NCBI RefSeq assembly: GCF_002233675.1
Contig: NZ_NMUQ01000001.1
Coordinates: 1,253,212 to 1,317,211 of the forward strand
Reading direction: 5' to 3'
Length of the DNA: 64,000 nucleotides
From: Paenibacillus herberti
GTDB taxonomy: Bacteria > Bacillota > Bacilli > Paenibacillales > Paenibacillaceae
Shown here piece after piece: positions 1 to 8,585 of this stretch (position 1 is its first letter; each line of letters begins with the position of its first letter). Position numbers and translations under genes: made by a program. Below the pieces are notes generated by a model, which ran no database searches, was not told the DNA's origin, and saw only the letters and a program-made list of their open reading frames with translations.

Positions 1-732
1 GAATACCGGCTCCATCGTGAAGATCAGACCCACCCTAGAAGGCGTAGTATGCTTCTGAGCTGCGGGCTGTGCAATATAACAGAAGGCTGTGCCGATAACA
101 GAAAGAGCAAGCAAAGCTGCCCAACCATCGCTTGTAGCTGGCAATGTAGCCTGACCCGCCATGGTGGCGAACAGCAGTCCATAACCTCCGGCAAAGGCAA
201 GCTGCAGCACGCCAAGATTGATGGAATCAACGGATTTGGCTGCTTTGGACGTGAACAGTACATACGTCGCATTTAGCAGTGCGGCCAGTATGCAGAGCAG
301 ATCGCCCGGCTGCATACTGAGCGGAATTTTCAGCGTCATAAGGCCGATGCCAGCAATAGCGAATGCGATGCCGGCTTTGAGCTGCGGTTTCATTCGTTGG
401 CGAAGAAATAGGGCAGATAGAATCGGTACAAAAATGACGGTCAAGCTGATGAGGAAGCTCGCATTGGCTGTTGTGGTCGTTTTCAGACCGAAAGTGACAG
501 ATATACCGATTGCGAACAACAAACCTCCCTGCAAGGCCGCATACTTGACGGTTTTCCAGGTTGCCTTTCTAAGTCTTGGAAATAGGAACACGGCACTGAC
601 CAAAAAGGCAAATCCGAATCGCAGCCCGATCAGCATAAATTCATTAACCGCCCCTAACGCAACCTTCAACAGCAAGTACGATGCTCCCCAACAAAGCGTA
701 ACCGCGAGCAGCACCCATTCCGATTTTTTCAT
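1..732 (-). CDS. EamA/DMT-family membrane transporter (3' end outside window)
   Basis: Reading the minus strand from the ATG at 732 gives an open frame to the window edge (244 codons) that begins MKKSEWVLLAVTLCWGASYL, followed by further hydrophobic helices. The W-G-A-S-Y-L-L-x-K pattern in helix 1 is typical of EamA (drug/metabolite transporter) proteins, which usually have ten membrane helices and export amino acids or metabolites. The C-terminus is cut off by the window. An AGGAGA ribosome binding site lies upstream. The gene is divergent from the LysR regulator at 868, a common arrangement for a regulated exporter. The substrate cannot be inferred. Confidence 0.85.
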   Translation of the reverse strand, partial: MKKSEWVLLAVTLCWGASYLLLKVALGAVNEFMLIGLRFGFAFLVSAVFLFPRLRKATWKTVKYAALQGGLLFAIGISVTFGLKTTTTANASFLISLTVIFVPILSALFLRQRMKPQLKAGIAFAIAGIGLMTLKIPLSMQPGDLLCILAALLNATYVLFTSKAAKSVDSINLGVLQLAFAGGYGLLFATMAGQATLPATSDGWAALLALSVIGTAFCYIAQPAAQKHTTPSRVGLIFTMEPVF

Positions 733-811
733 GTTAATCCTGTCTCCTAATTTCAGCTTGAACCTTCATCCCTGGTAAAGTATACTAATGCGCGAAGCAT
801 AAGGGAATTGA

Positions 812-831
812 ATGTTTCTCATTCATAACAT
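812..831. promoter_or_regulatory. candidate LysR-type operator
   Basis: ATGTT, ten bases, then AACAT form a perfect interrupted dyad with the T-N11-A architecture of LysR boxes. It lies midway between the divergent EamA transporter and the LysR gene. A second overlapping dyad (CATAA at 824-828, TTATG at 837-841) covers the same stretch. The assignment rests on position and symmetry only. Confidence 0.4.
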
Positions 832-867
832 GAGGATTATGCATGTATCGAGGAGGGGTCGCAGACG

Positions 868-1746
868 ATGAGTTTGTTCAAATACGAAGTGTTTAGCACG
901 GTCGTAGAGCTAGGTAGTTTGACTCGTGCCGGTGATACACTCGGCCTAACTCAATCCGGGGTGAGCCATGCGATCAGCAGCTTGGAAAAGGAATTCGGAA
1001 TTGCGCTGCTGACGCGCAGCCGATCCGGCATTCGGCTGACCGAAAGCGGCGAACGGCTGCTTCGCCCGATCAGAGAGCTCTTGGCCTCGCAAGAGCAGCT
1101 GACTCAGGAGATCGCCCTGATCAAAGGGCTGCAGGCCGGTACCGTTCGGCTCGGCACGTTCACGAGCGTGTCCGTTCATTGGCTGCCTGCGATGATTAAA
1201 GCTTTTGATCGCGACTTTCCTGGAATAGAAATTAAGCTGATCGAGGGCGATTACAGTGACATCGAAGAGGGCATATCCGATGGAAGCATGGACCTGGGCT
1301 TTCTGTCGCTGCCTGCGCGAGAAGGGCTGGATACGCTTGCGCTCAAGAAGGATCGTATGTTATGCGTGCTTCCTGCGGAGCATCCGCTGGCGGGGGAGCG
1401 CCGGTTGTCCTTGAGCCAGCTTGAAGATGAAGTATTTATCATTCCAAAGGAAGGCTCCGACTACGATGTGAGGCGCATTCTTGAAGAGGCTATCCGCAGG
1501 CCGCGGATCAAGTATGAGACGCATGACGATTACGCCATTATCGCTATGGTGGAGCATGGGCTTGGCATAAGCATTTTGCCGGAGCTGGTGCTGCGTGGGA
1601 GAGACCACCGGGCGGCAATTGTGGATCTGGAGGACGGTCGTTATCGTACACTTGCCATCGCTGCAGCCTCGTTTAAGCTGCTGTCGCCCGCGGCGCGCAA
1701 GTTCATGAGTTATATCAAGCAATTTGTAGGCGAAATGGACAACTGA
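868..1746 (+). CDS. LysR-family transcriptional regulator
   Basis: 292 residues, the usual LysR length. The N-terminal winged helix-turn-helix (about residues 1-60) contains the family pattern T-x-A-G/A-x-x-L-x-x-[TS]-Q-S-x-x-S-x-x-I-x-x-L-E, and residues 90-285 form the periplasmic-binding-protein-like effector domain. A GAGGAGGGG ribosome binding site precedes the ATG. It is divergent from the EamA transporter at 1-732, with a LysR-box-like dyad between them, so it most likely controls that transporter and itself. The effector is unknown. Confidence 0.9.
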   Translation: MSLFKYEVFSTVVELGSLTRAGDTLGLTQSGVSHAISSLEKEFGIALLTRSRSGIRLTESGERLLRPIRELLASQEQLTQEIALIKGLQAGTVRLGTFTSVSVHWLPAMIKAFDRDFPGIEIKLIEGDYSDIEEGISDGSMDLGFLSLPAREGLDTLALKKDRMLCVLPAEHPLAGERRLSLSQLEDEVFIIPKEGSDYDVRRILEEAIRRPRIKYETHDDYAIIAMVEHGLGISILPELVLRGRDHRAAIVDLEDGRYRTLAIAAASFKLLSPAARKFMSYIKQFVGEMDN

Positions 1747-1923
1747 CCCGTCATTATGTACGCCGATCCTGGATGGACCGGCGGATTGGGACGCCTGGCC
1801 GACTGCCGGCACGTATCCCCCAACGGCAGGACACGTTAGAAACCACTTGCCGTGCAGAAAGTGAGAGCAGCATCACAATGAGCTAGGAACTAAGCCCGGT
1901 ACATAAACTCAACCGGAGCTGAA

Positions 1924-3207
1924 TCAGCTCTTAAGCATCGTATACAGCCGCTGAATAATGAGCGCTTCCGCCCACAGCGGCAATGGCGTATCGGGCTGTT
2001 TCCGCCAGATTGGATCGCTTAACAGACCTTGGGTATAAAGCCATTCAATCGCTTGTATTTTGTAATCCGGCGTTCCAGCCGGGTAATCCGGTGTCAGGGC
2101 CATCGCTGTTGCCACTCCTTCCGCTATTGCTATCGCCAGTTTCTGGCGAACGTCTGAATTGTTGAGTAGTGCCGCATCAATGGCATTATCGACGAACAGA
2201 TTTTCCAGCAGCACCGAGGGCATGTTCGTCTCCCTAAGCACGGCGAAATTGGCTTCTTTTTTGCCTCTGTCCTTCACGCCGAGAGGGCCGAGGGCCTTCA
2301 TAATTGAGGCATGGACCGTATCCTGGTTCTTTCCGGCAGGCCCGCTTCGTGTTCCTGGATACACATAGGATTCGAATCCTTCTCCTCCGGCAGCATTGTG
2401 ATGTAGAGCTACAAAATAGGCCGCTCCCCAGCCGTTAGCCATAGTTGCTCGGTCGCTCAGTGGGACAAAAACATCCGCGCTGCGCGTCAGCCGAACGTCG
2501 ACTGCGTAGCGAGATCGGAGCACGGAGGCTGTCCGCAGCGTCAAATCCAACACGCTATCCTTCTCTACGATGCCGGAGCCCTTAGCTCCAGGGTCCGTCC
2601 CGCCATGACCGGCGTCTAGGACGACGATCGGAAGCACCGGTTGATTGCTGCCTGGATTCGGTGGTGCAGCTGCAGCCATTGCTTCATAAAGGCGGATGAT
2701 CTTCTGACCGTAAGTCTCGCCTGCGGCGAGCGCAGTTTGCAGCGAAACATATTTGCTGCGGTCATAACCAGGAACAGCCCAGCGGCCGGCGAGATCTTCC
2801 CATGCGGGGGCGATTCCTCTTTGCACGAGAGAGAAGCGCGGGTCAACAACGACTTCACCAGCTGGCAGCGAAGCCTTGGAAGCGTAGGCGTATAGATGTT
2901 GAATTTGCGCTTTGACCCCAACCTCCACACTAACAAAGCTAGAGCCTGGATTGCTTCCACCCGTCGCACCGATTCCTGCAAAGTTGTTCTGCTGGGGCTT
3001 CACACTGCCTCCAAAGCGGAACCAGTTTGTCTCGTGTATTGATTGACAGAGCGCGATGTCGCCTCGCAGGCCGTAGCGGCTGCTAATGATCCAGAATTGC
3101 CGCGCAATCTCAGGATTAAACGCAGGATTGACCTTTTGGACATAACTCGTCATCACGTCCGCTTGGATGATCGGTTTGCCTATGATTGGCGTTATGACGG
3201 CTGCCAT
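1924..3207 (-). CDS. Two-domain peptidoglycan hydrolase: glucosaminidase-like plus N-acetylmuramoyl-L-alanine amidase
   Basis: The start is placed at the ATG at 3207 because AAAGGAG sits eight bases upstream; the open frame runs 21 codons further back without a ribosome site. Residues 30-170 resemble a glucosaminidase (FlgJ/LytG-like) domain, with a likely catalytic Glu59 in S-I-H-E-T-N-W. From about residue 195 there is an Amidase_3 zinc amidase: V-L-D-A-G-H-G-G-T-D-P-G gives the first zinc His, and L-E-N-L-F-V-D carries the catalytic Glu. The last 60 residues are unassigned. Two bond specificities in one chain suggest a wall lysin, yet I see no signal peptide or lipobox. It could therefore be a mother-cell lysin or a phage-derived endolysin, though no phage genes are nearby. 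Confidence 0.85.
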   Translation of the reverse strand: MAAVITPIIGKPIIQADVMTSYVQKVNPAFNPEIARQFWIISSRYGLRGDIALCQSIHETNWFRFGGSVKPQQNNFAGIGATGGSNPGSSFVSVEVGVKAQIQHLYAYASKASLPAGEVVVDPRFSLVQRGIAPAWEDLAGRWAVPGYDRSKYVSLQTALAAGETYGQKIIRLYEAMAAAAPPNPGSNQPVLPIVVLDAGHGGTDPGAKGSGIVEKDSVLDLTLRTASVLRSRYAVDVRLTRSADVFVPLSDRATMANGWGAAYFVALHHNAAGGEGFESYVYPGTRSGPAGKNQDTVHASIMKALGPLGVKDRGKKEANFAVLRETNMPSVLLENLFVDNAIDAALLNNSDVRQKLAIAIAEGVATAMALTPDYPAGTPDYKIQAIEWLYTQGLLSDPIWRKQPDTPLPLWAEALIIQRLYTMLKS

Positions 3208-3245
3208 TTTTTTCACTCCTTTACGATTGGGATATAATAGAGGTT

Positions 3246-3412
3246 GTTCAAAAAGGCCACCATTGATCACGATGTAAACCAGGAAGTGAACTCGACATCG
3301 AATCTTGTATTCACCTTCGAAGTCCGGTGCTCATGTAGGTTTGCCTACATTCCGCTCCTCCTTCTTCTGATTCATACAACCTTCTCGGTGCTAAATGGTG
3401 ACCTTTTTGAAC
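3246..3412. repeat. MITE-like element with inverted terminal repeats
   Basis: A 19-bp arm at 3246-3264 (GTTCAAAAAGGCCACCATT) recurs inverted at 3394-3412 with one mismatch, enclosing about 130 bp that lack a convincing gene. The element occupies most of the 3208-3605 gap between the amidase and the next minus-strand gene. Size and arms fit a miniature inverted-repeat element or a dispersed intergenic repeat, but without other copies in view its mobility is only an inference. The rest of the gap holds a terminator at 3554-3578 and nothing else I recognise. Confidence 0.55.
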
Positions 3413-3553
3413 TTGCACTAATAGAATATTCCGAGCAGGGACAAGAAGTTCGGGCCCGTACAGTCAACGATAAGGATGCCAAAAAGAACGTCGATATGCA
3501 AATGTAAGCTGACGCCAGCGGGGCTTTCGAGTAGGAGAAGTTGCGCTCAATAC

Positions 3554-3578
3554 AAAAAAGCCCCATAAATAGGGGCTT
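3554..3578 (-). terminator. rho-independent terminator of the 3606-3914 gene
   Basis: On the minus strand AAGCCCC, a 7-base loop and GGGGCTT are followed by a run of T, 28 bases past the stop codon of the small gene at 3606. Confidence 0.8.
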
Positions 3579-3605
3579 GGTGATGAGGCCTGGTATGAGC
3601 CATAG

Positions 3606-3914
3606 TTACTCTACACGTTCATAGAACTTTTTCCATTCCTTGTCGCCTCGGTGGATGAGGTCGGCGATAGTACGCTCGATGACTGTATTTACGGCAGAGC
3701 GGAAAAAGTCCGACTCTTCCCGAATTGCTGTTTCGACCTCGCCCTTGGACTTCTCGCCATTGATGCTGCGTGCGCCAATCTCAAGGCGATGCATTTCCAC
3801 ATGTTCATCGAGCAGATCCAGCAAATGATCAAATGCAATGAGGACGGATTCTCGACCTTGAAGCTTGCCTTGATGATCTAGTTCCTGTTTGAAGCGCTCT
3901 AGAGGTTTACGCAT
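3606..3914 (-). CDS. Hypothetical small acidic helical protein
   Basis: 102 residues from the ATG at 3914, which has AAAGGAG eight bases upstream; a GTG three codons further back overlaps that site and is unlikely. The protein is highly charged, cysteine-free and predicted helical, with heptad-like spacing (F-D-H-L-L-D-L-L-D-E-H-V-E) suggesting a coiled coil or helical bundle. There is no signal peptide or membrane segment. I do not recognise a family. It is monocistronic, with its own terminator, and diverges from the Rossmann-fold gene at 4061. Confidence 0.7.
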   Translation of the reverse strand: MRKPLERFKQELDHQGKLQGRESVLIAFDHLLDLLDEHVEMHRLEIGARSINGEKSKGEVETAIREESDFFRSAVNTVIERTIADLIHRGDKEWKKFYERVE

Positions 3915-4060
3915 TTCCGCCACTCCTTTAGAAGTAAATGTTTTAGTATCTAATTATAATTACATAAAGGACAAGCAGGATGCAAGTACATTTTTATGCT
4001 GCTTCCTCGAGGTTGAAACGGGGTATGTAGTGATATTGAAATGGTCTAAGGAGAAATCAT

Positions 4061-5575
4061 ATGCGGATAAACTCTTTTGAACCGATTAATCGCCGGGAGC
4101 GGCGAAAAGTCATTGCCCTTACAGGGGCAAGTGGATATATTGGGAGCCATCTGCTGAAGCGACTTGAAGAAGATGCGGATATCATCGCGATCTCCCGAAA
4201 TACGGACGCCAGCAAAAACTGCAGCCAAGTTGAGTGGAGAAGCTGCGATTTTTTCTCGCAGGAGCAAGCCCTTGAGGCGCTGCGCGGGGCCGATATCGCC
4301 TTTTATCTGATTCACTCCATGCTGCCCTCGGCCAAGCTGACCCAAGGCAGCTTCGAGGATATGGATGCGATATTGGCTGCGCATTTTGCTCGTGCCGCTG
4401 CACAGAATGGCATCCGGCAAATTATTTATCTCAGCGGCATGATTCCTGCTGGTCTGCCTGAAAACGATCTGTCTCGCCATCTTCGCAGCCGCCTGGAAGT
4501 GGAGCGCATACTTGGCTCTTTCGGTGTGCCAGTCACTACTATCCGCGCTGGATTGATCGTCGGGCCAGAAGGCTCTTCCTATCCGATCCTCTCCAAGCTG
4601 GTGCGCAGGCTGCCGATCATGGTCATGCCAAGCTGGACGAGAACGAAGACCCATCCAGTCGCGCTGACTGATGTGCTGGATGCGTTAACCGCCAGTATTG
4701 GGCGCGCGGAAGTTATGGGTCGTTTCATAGATGTCGGGGGACCTGACATAATGAGCTATGGGCAGCTCCTGCGGGAAACGGGCGAGTTGATGGGGCTGAA
4801 GCGCATCATGATTCCATTTCCTTTTCCAACGATTAAGCTATCCCGCTTGTGGATCTCGCTCATCACCGGCGCACCGAAGGCGATTTCCTATCCGCTTGTG
4901 GAAAGTCTTGCTCATCCGATGGTTGCGAGTAAAGAGAATGAAGTAGATGGTATCAGTAAAGGGAGCATCAGCTATCGGGAGGCCGCTAAACAGGCTCTGG
5001 AGCAGGAGATGAAGAAACAGAAGGCTCAAGCTCATTCAAGTCAATCTCCATTGGCTCAAGAGCAAGCCGACTCATCTCCCAATAGCGAACCGGCCATCTC
5101 AAAAAAGCTGAAAGCTCTCAAATCCGATGTGCGATCGGTTCAACGCTTCACATTACCGCCTGGCAAAAATGCAGACTGGGCCGGCAAACATTATGTCAAT
5201 TGGCTTTCTAATGCATTTAAGCCCTTCATTTATGCCGAGCACGCGGAAAATGAAATCATTCGCATTCGGGTAAGGCCGCTGCGCAAGCCGGTGCTTGAGC
5301 TGAGTTATGCTCGGGAGCTTAGCTCGGCCCATCGTTCGGTTTATCGGATTACCGGCGGATGTTTTGCTTTGACCGCAGAGGCCCCTGATGGACGGCTGGA
5401 ATTCACGCAGCTCCCGGAATCTCAGGACTGCCTCGCTGCCATTCATGATTATATGCCGGCTTTGCCTTGGCTCCTGTATAAGTACGGTCAGGCAAAGATT
5501 CATCTGATCGTTATGTACGCTTACGGAAGACGGCTAAAGAGGCTTGCATCTAATCGGCCTATGAAGTCAAAATAG
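4061..5575 (+). CDS. NAD(P)-binding Rossmann-fold (extended SDR/NmrA-like) protein with extra C-terminal domain
   Basis: The dinucleotide-binding loop T-G-A-S-G-Y-I-G-S-H is at residues 21-30, and the following 270 residues match atypical SDR/NmrA-type proteins (for example Y-L-I-H-S-M in strand 4 and I-R-A-G-L-I-V-G-P). At 504 residues it is much longer than a plain SDR. Residues 310-350 are a charged Ser/Gln/Ala-rich linker, and 380-504 form a second domain that I cannot assign. AAGGAG eight bases upstream supports the start. No classical Tyr-x-x-x-Lys catalytic pair is obvious, so it may be a redox sensor or an epimerase-like enzyme; the substrate is unknown. Confidence 0.75.
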   Translation: MRINSFEPINRRERRKVIALTGASGYIGSHLLKRLEEDADIIAISRNTDASKNCSQVEWRSCDFFSQEQALEALRGADIAFYLIHSMLPSAKLTQGSFEDMDAILAAHFARAAAQNGIRQIIYLSGMIPAGLPENDLSRHLRSRLEVERILGSFGVPVTTIRAGLIVGPEGSSYPILSKLVRRLPIMVMPSWTRTKTHPVALTDVLDALTASIGRAEVMGRFIDVGGPDIMSYGQLLRETGELMGLKRIMIPFPFPTIKLSRLWISLITGAPKAISYPLVESLAHPMVASKENEVDGISKGSISYREAAKQALEQEMKKQKAQAHSSQSPLAQEQADSSPNSEPAISKKLKALKSDVRSVQRFTLPPGKNADWAGKHYVNWLSNAFKPFIYAEHAENEIIRIRVRPLRKPVLELSYARELSSAHRSVYRITGGCFALTAEAPDGRLEFTQLPESQDCLAAIHDYMPALPWLLYKYGQAKIHLIVMYAYGRRLKRLASNRPMKSK

Positions 5576-5612
5576 AAGAGAGGATGACACTTTGACAAAG
5601 GGGGGGGATGGA

Positions 5613-5912
5613 ATGTTAATTGTTTGGATTGCGGCGGCAACAGCAGTAATAATTGCGCTGATCATCCTGTTCACGAGTCGGGGACGAACCTCTGCTGCGG
5701 CTAAAAATTTGAAGGTTGTGAAGCTGAAAACTGCCCGCAGCATTAGGGACAAACAAGCGGCAAAGGCAGCCCGAGGCAAGCAACAGCCATGCTCCCTATG
5801 TCGGAAGCTCTCGTCTCGACTTGGTTTTTTTACGGATGAGAACGGAAGGATATTAGGAGTATGCCATGATTGCAAGCCAAAGATAAAGAATAGGCAACTG
5901 GATCAACTGTAG
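5613..5912 (+). CDS. Small membrane-anchored protein with CxxC pairs
   Basis: 99 residues from the ATG at 5613, preceded by an AAAGGGGGGG tract; a TTG at 5592 is a possible alternative start. Residues 1-22 are one hydrophobic helix, followed by a basic Lys/Arg/Ala-rich stretch. Two cysteine pairs, C-S-L-C near residue 60 and C-H-D-C near 85, fit a small zinc-binding knuckle. Topology would be one membrane anchor with a cytoplasmic metal-binding tail. It lies 37 bp after the Rossmann-fold gene and may be co-transcribed. Function unknown. Confidence 0.7.
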   Translation: MLIVWIAAATAVIIALIILFTSRGRTSAAAKNLKVVKLKTARSIRDKQAAKAARGKQQPCSLCRKLSSRLGFFTDENGRILGVCHDCKPKIKNRQLDQL

Positions 5913-5927
5913 TTAAGCGATGCCAGC

Positions 5928-5965
5928 AAAATCCCCCGAACCGACTTACCAACTGGCTCGGGGAT
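5928..5965 (-). terminator. probable terminator of the DUF423 gene
   Basis: On the minus strand ATCCCCGAGCC pairs imperfectly with GGTTCGGGGGAT across a 12-base loop, followed by TTTT. It lies just beyond the stop of the 5982-6341 gene. Confidence 0.5.
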
Positions 5966-5981
5966 GAAGGAACTACCAAGC

Positions 5982-6341
5982 TTAGAGGGCCGCTATAGCG
6001 ACAAGTACCCATCCCGCGAGAAAAGCCAAACCGCCGAGCGGCGTGACCGCTCCTAACTTGCGGATTCCGGTAAGGCTAAGCGCATAGAGGCTGCCAGAGA
6101 ACAGAATGATTCCTACGGCAAACAGCCATACAGCCGTATTTAGCAGCGAGGAAGGTTGCACTCCTGCGGCAGCTCCTACAGCGATCATTGCTACCCCATG
6201 AATCAAATGATAGAGGACGCCGGTCCCGTAGTTTTTGCCGGCATCTCCGGCCAGCTTTTCCTTTAGCGCGTGGGCGCCGAAAGCCCCAATCGCAACAGCT
6301 AAAAACATAAAGATAGCTCCAAGCACAAGAGCTGTTTGCAT
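5982..6341 (-). CDS. DUF423-family membrane protein (YwdK-like)
   Basis: 119 residues with four predicted membrane helices. The start has the family's hallmark G-A-x-x-x-F-L-A-V-A-I-G-A-F-G-A-H-A-L, a conserved H-x-L-I-H-G follows in helix 2, and a Gly-rich T-P-L-G-G lies before the last helix. These match the DUF423 family, small inner-membrane proteins of unknown function that are widespread in bacteria (B. subtilis YwdK). Length is normal for the family and the start has a GGAGCG-type site upstream. Nothing in the neighbourhood points to a role. Confidence 0.9.
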   Translation of the reverse strand: MQTALVLGAIFMFLAVAIGAFGAHALKEKLAGDAGKNYGTGVLYHLIHGVAMIAVGAAAGVQPSSLLNTAVWLFAVGIILFSGSLYALSLTGIRKLGAVTPLGGLAFLAGWVLVAIAAL

Positions 6342-6492
6342 GTTCGTACACGCTCCTTCCTTTTCGTATGCTAGCCAATTCGCCAGCTCTCGTCAACCGT
6401 GTTCACTACATAATGATGGAAATTGCAGCCCATGCTTTAATTCGCTAGGATGAAGATAATGGAAAACCTATATTGCGGAAGGAATGGTCACG

Positions 6493-7038
6493 ATGAGAGC
6501 ACTTCTAAATATCGACTATACGAATGATTTTATCGCGGAGAATGGAGCTCTTACATGCGGAGAGCCCGGTCAGCTCATCGAGGATGAGGTTGTGCGCCTG
6601 ACCCGCGAGTTTGCGGAGGCTGGCGACTGGGTTGTGTTCGCAGTAGATGTTCATGAGCCAGGCGATCGTTATCATCCGGAAACAGAGCTTTTCCCGCCTC
6701 ATAACTTACGCGGCACTTCTGGACGCGAGCTGTACGGCAAGCTGGGTGAGTTGTATGAAACAATTAAGGGATTTCCGAACGTACTGTACCGGGACAAAAC
6801 CCGATATTCAGCTTTTGCCGGAACGGATCTGGACTTAAGATTGCGGGAGCGAGGGGTAAGGGAGCTGCATCTCGTTGGTGATTGCACTGATATTTGCATT
6901 CTCCATACCGCTGTTGACGGTTATAACCTCGGCTACAAGCTGGTCATTTACGAGAACGCCGTAGCCAGCTTCAATCAGGCTGGGCATGAATGGGCGCTGC
7001 AGCATTTCAAAAATTGCTTAGGAGCAGATATTCGCTAA
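6493..7038 (+). CDS. pncA: Nicotinamidase (isochorismatase-like cysteine hydrolase)
   Basis: Cleaves nicotinamide to nicotinate and ammonia for NAD salvage, in the cytoplasm. Numbered from the ATG at 6493, the catalytic triad is visible as Asp8 (N-I-D-Y-T-N-D-F), Lys102 (D-K-T-R-Y-S-A-F) and Cys135 (C-T-D-I-C-I-L-H-T). The metal site is Asp52, His54 and His61 in V-D-V-H-E-P-G-D-R-Y-H. The whole chain closely follows the B. subtilis YueJ/PncA pattern, including P-P-H-N and Y-G-K-L. AAGGA nine bases upstream of 6493 favours this start over the ATG at 6484. It seems to be a single-gene unit. Confidence 0.93.
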   Translation: MRALLNIDYTNDFIAENGALTCGEPGQLIEDEVVRLTREFAEAGDWVVFAVDVHEPGDRYHPETELFPPHNLRGTSGRELYGKLGELYETIKGFPNVLYRDKTRYSAFAGTDLDLRLRERGVRELHLVGDCTDICILHTAVDGYNLGYKLVIYENAVASFNQAGHEWALQHFKNCLGADIR

Positions 7039-7100
7039 ATTCGCAATAATTTCCAGTTGTTTCCGTTGTCGAAACGGAATGTTTGAGGTACCATGACCTC

Positions 7101-8414
7101 ATGTCTACATTTATCCAGGAATGGCGCGAGCAGTTAGGCGGTTACAGCCGTAATATTAGGCTCTTTTTCATTTTCAATTTGTTGTGGAATATCGGACTTG
7201 GCATGTATAGCCTAATCTACAATTTATATATCAAAGCTCTAGGTCACGCGCCAACGATGGTAGGAGATATCGTTGGCGCTACTGCGCTTGCAGCGGCTTT
7301 GGTGCTCATTCCAGCGGGACTTGCGAATGACCGCTTTGGCCCCAAGCGAATGGTCAGTATCGGCACGGCTGCTGTCATTGCGGTATTAGCGGCTAGAGCA
7401 TGGGCGACAGGCGGTAGCAGCCTGACGATGCTTGCTTTTGCGGGAGGCATGGCACAGGCTATCGTATCCGCTACGATCATGCCTTTTATGGCCAATAACT
7501 CGTCGCCAAGGCAAAGGATTCATCTGTTCAGCTTCAATATGGCACTCGTTATGGCAGCAAATGTGGCAGGCAATCTAGGTGGAGGTATCATCAGCGATTT
7601 GCTGCACAGCTCGTTTGGCCTAAGTGAAGTATCCAGCCTGCGGGTAACGCTGCTGATTGGCGTCGCGATTGCAGCGGCGGGGCTTTATCCCGTACTTAAA
7701 TTCCGTAATGATGATGGAGCTTTGACGGGCGATTATGATTCCGGCGCTGGAGGAGAGAGTGACGGTGCCAAGCTCAGCCTGCGTGCCAAGTTTTCTAAGC
7801 ATCGCTCCTCCTACATAGCGATAGCGGCCTTTACATTGCTCAGCTTACTCTCGTCGATGGCGGGGGGCATGGTCGTGCCTTATTTAAATGTGTATTTTGA
7901 AGATCGCTTCCAAGCATCTAATTCAAGCATCGGACTCGTCGTCGCGATGGGCCAAGGTGCAACGGCGATAGCATTCCTGCTGGGACCTGCGATTGCACAG
8001 AAGATGGGTGAAGTGCGGGCGGTTGTATGGCTGCAGCTCGCTTCGATTCCGTTTTTGGTGCTCACCGCTTATACGAATCAGTTCTGGTTGGCAAGCGCAG
8101 GATATCTATTCCGGCAGGCGCTTATGAATGCCGCCAATCCTTTTTATAGCACGATCAAAATGAGGTATGTGGATCGCTCGCTGAGGGGGCTGGCGGCAAG
8201 CTCCGGGGAGGCGATGTTTAACCTTGGCTGGTTTATTGCGGCGCCGATTAGCACAGGCCTTGTTGCCACATATGGGGCCTATCATGGGTACGCGAGCGCC
8301 TTTAGTGTTACGGCAGTTATCTACACATTGATTGCCTTATTGTTTGGTTACTTCTTCATGAAGGATCGTTTCAAGCCAGTAGAGGAAGAGGACGAGAGCG
8401 TCCGATCACGATAA
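7101..8414 (+). CDS. MFS transporter, 12 TM
   Basis: About 437 residues with twelve predicted membrane helices. The A-like motif between helices 2 and 3 is visible as G-L-A-N-D-R-F-G-P-K-R. A hydrophilic central loop of about 40 residues (Asp/Gly/Ser-rich) separates the two six-helix halves. The start is uncertain: ATG at 7101 has GAGG at 7085-7088 at a rather long spacing, and TTG at 7083 is in frame. It follows pncA by about 60 bp, but nothing shows a functional link. A strong terminator follows. Substrate unknown. Confidence 0.85.
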   Translation: MSTFIQEWREQLGGYSRNIRLFFIFNLLWNIGLGMYSLIYNLYIKALGHAPTMVGDIVGATALAAALVLIPAGLANDRFGPKRMVSIGTAAVIAVLAARAWATGGSSLTMLAFAGGMAQAIVSATIMPFMANNSSPRQRIHLFSFNMALVMAANVAGNLGGGIISDLLHSSFGLSEVSSLRVTLLIGVAIAAAGLYPVLKFRNDDGALTGDYDSGAGGESDGAKLSLRAKFSKHRSSYIAIAAFTLLSLLSSMAGGMVVPYLNVYFEDRFQASNSSIGLVVAMGQGATAIAFLLGPAIAQKMGEVRAVVWLQLASIPFLVLTAYTNQFWLASAGYLFRQALMNAANPFYSTIKMRYVDRSLRGLAASSGEAMFNLGWFIAAPISTGLVATYGAYHGYASAFSVTAVIYTLIALLFGYFFMKDRFKPVEEEDESVRSR

Positions 8415-8420
8415 AAAAAG

Positions 8421-8461
8421 GCCGGCCAGCAGCCGAAATAGAGGCTGCTGGCCGCTTTTTT
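8421..8461 (+). terminator. strong rho-independent terminator after the MFS gene
   Basis: GGCCAGCAGCC (8424-8434) pairs perfectly with GGCTGCTGGCC (8443-8453), followed by TTTTTT. An A-run on the other side means it could also act on the converging germination operon. Confidence 0.9.
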
Positions 8462-8585
8462 GGCCTTTAAAATTGTAAGGATAATTATGTAAACCTATAA
8501 TTAATATGATTAAACATTTGGTGAAAAGGCGGGCCGAACCCGCCACAACCCGACCGAAAAATCAACTAATCGAAGCCCCATTGAG

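Noticed and set aside
218-778. 186-codon plus-strand ORF
   Set aside because: Antisense to the EamA transporter, whose sequence is clearly membrane-protein-like; the plus-strand product has no family pattern or ribosome site.
1360-1812. 150-codon minus-strand ORF
   Set aside because: Antisense shadow of the LysR gene at 868-1746; no ribosome site.
4046-4654. 202-codon minus-strand ORF
   Set aside because: Lies within the well-supported Rossmann-fold gene on the other strand; composition is not protein-like.
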